Shown here: one piece after another, positions 5,629-6,231 of the stretch | Position numbering within the stretch: the first letter of the stretch is position 1 | How the letters are laid out: each line of letters opens with the position of its first letter | Assembly (NCBI GenBank): GCA_003492055.1 | Contig: DMZE01000200.1 | Span: 1-6,231, forward strand | Origin: Cellvibrionales bacterium | GTDB taxonomy: Bacteria > Pseudomonadota > Gammaproteobacteria > Pseudomonadales > UBA7434 | DNA length: 6,231 bases | Direction of reading: 5' to 3' | Program-made: the position numbers and the translations under genes | The notes under the pieces: generated by a model | Told to the model about the DNA's origin: nothing | Seen by the model: the letters and a program-made list of their open reading frames with translations, nothing else | Database searches by the model: none

Positions 5629-6231
5629 ATGACTGATAACAGCAAAGAAGGCGATAGCGGAAAACTGCTTTACTGTTCTTTTTGTGGCAAAAGCCAGCAT
5701 GAAGTGCGCAAATTAATTGCCGGACCTTCGGTCTTTATTTGCGATGAGTGTGTTGATCTTTGTAACGATATCATTCGTGAAGAAGTTCAAGAGAGCACAT
5801 CTGAAGGCGGCCAAGATAAGCTTCCGACACCTGTTGAAATAGATAATATTCTTGATGAATATGTTATCGGCCAACAGCGCGCCAAAAAAGTGCTTGCTGT
5901 AGCGGTATACAATCATTACAAGCGTCTTCGTCACGACAGTGAAGAGAAAAACGGCATAGAGCTAGGTAAAAGTAATATCTTACTCGTAGGCCCTACGGGT
6001 AGTGGTAAAACCCTATTAGCCGAAACCTTAGCGCGATTGTTAGATGTGCCATTCACTATCGCTGATGCGACGACATTAACCGAAGCGGGTTATGTGGGTG
6101 AAGATGTTGAAAACATTATTCAAAAGTTATTGCAAAAATGCGATTACGATGTAGAGAAAGCGCAAGTCGGTATCGTTTATATTGATGAAATTGATAAGAT
6201 TTCTAGAAAGTCTGACAACCCATCGATTACT
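5629..6231 (+). CDS. clpX: ClpX, ATP-dependent Clp protease ATP-binding subunit (N-terminal part, 3' end cut by window)
   Basis: ClpX is the hexameric AAA+ unfoldase that recognises tagged substrates and threads them into ClpP. The frame is open from ATG 5629 to the window end, giving 201 of about 424 residues. The N-terminal zinc-binding domain is complete, with Cys16, Cys19, Cys38 and Cys41 (CSFC and CDEC). The AAA+ domain follows with Walker A GPTGSGKT at 121-128, pore loop GYVG at 154-157 and Walker B IVYIDEID at 182-189. GAGG at 5616-5619, 9 bases before the ATG, supports the start, and [20 protein letters not shown] matches the family N-terminus. Val180 replaces the Arg of E. coli just before Walker B. 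The RKH pore loop, the IGF loop that docks into ClpP and the C-terminal small domain lie beyond the window. The clpP terminator and the long spacer suggest at least partly separate transcription from clpP. Confidence 0.98.
   Translation, partial: MTDNSKEGDSGKLLYCSFCGKSQHEVRKLIAGPSVFICDECVDLCNDIIREEVQESTSEGGQDKLPTPVEIDNILDEYVIGQQRAKKVLAVAVYNHYKRLRHDSEEKNGIELGKSNILLVGPTGSGKTLLAETLARLLDVPFTIADATTLTEAGYVGEDVENIIQKLLQKCDYDVEKAQVGIVYIDEIDKISRKSDNPSIT

Noticed and set aside
5713..5934. 73-residue minus-strand open frame inside clpX
   Set aside because: It is antisense to a clearly conserved ClpX coding sequence.

Overview
This window is chromosomal DNA from a gammaproteobacterium. The evidence is the fadB-fadA order, the FadB and FadA sequences (closer in feel to Pseudomonas-type than to other FadBA proteins I recall), the tRNA-Leu/tig/clpP/clpX order, and a short PHA-system family protein known mainly from Gammaproteobacteria. 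Base composition is moderately AT-leaning with AT-rich spacers, so it is not a high-GC pseudomonad. A marine lineage such as Cellvibrionales is a guess and is not proven by the sequence.

Left part (1-2377): the 3' end of fadB (large subunit of the fatty-acid oxidation complex) is followed by a complete fadA (3-ketoacyl-CoA thiolase). Facing fadA from the minus strand, with only 23 bases between the stops, is a 91-residue protein of the polyhydroxyalkanoic-acid (PHA) system family. Beta-oxidation makes the 3-hydroxyacyl-CoA intermediates that PHA synthesis can use, so the neighbourhood may link lipid breakdown to carbon storage.

Middle (2378-3014): a gene-free stretch holds a perfect 21-bp palindrome, a 15-bp palindrome and a possible stable-RNA promoter. 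It leads to a complete tRNA-Leu(UAG) with encoded CCA. No clear terminator separates the tRNA from tig. The tig leader carries two short tandem duplications.

Right part (3015-6231): tig (trigger factor) ends at a textbook terminator. clpP (protease subunit) follows, starting at TTG behind a good Shine-Dalgarno, then a weaker terminator. After an unusually long 443-base spacer comes clpX (ATPase unfoldase), cut by the window end after residue 201. This is the standard protein quality-control cluster: trigger factor receives nascent chains, and ClpX feeds substrates to ClpP.

The most interesting protein-level signal is in ClpP. The Ser-His-Asp triad is intact, but three positions that line the hydrophobic ClpX-docking cleft in E. 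coli ClpP (Tyr60, Tyr62, Leu114) are Ser, Cys and Gln here. At DNA level, several spacers carry perfect short palindromes or tandem duplications of unknown function. I see no mobile element, CRISPR array, phage gene or clear undescribed multi-gene system.
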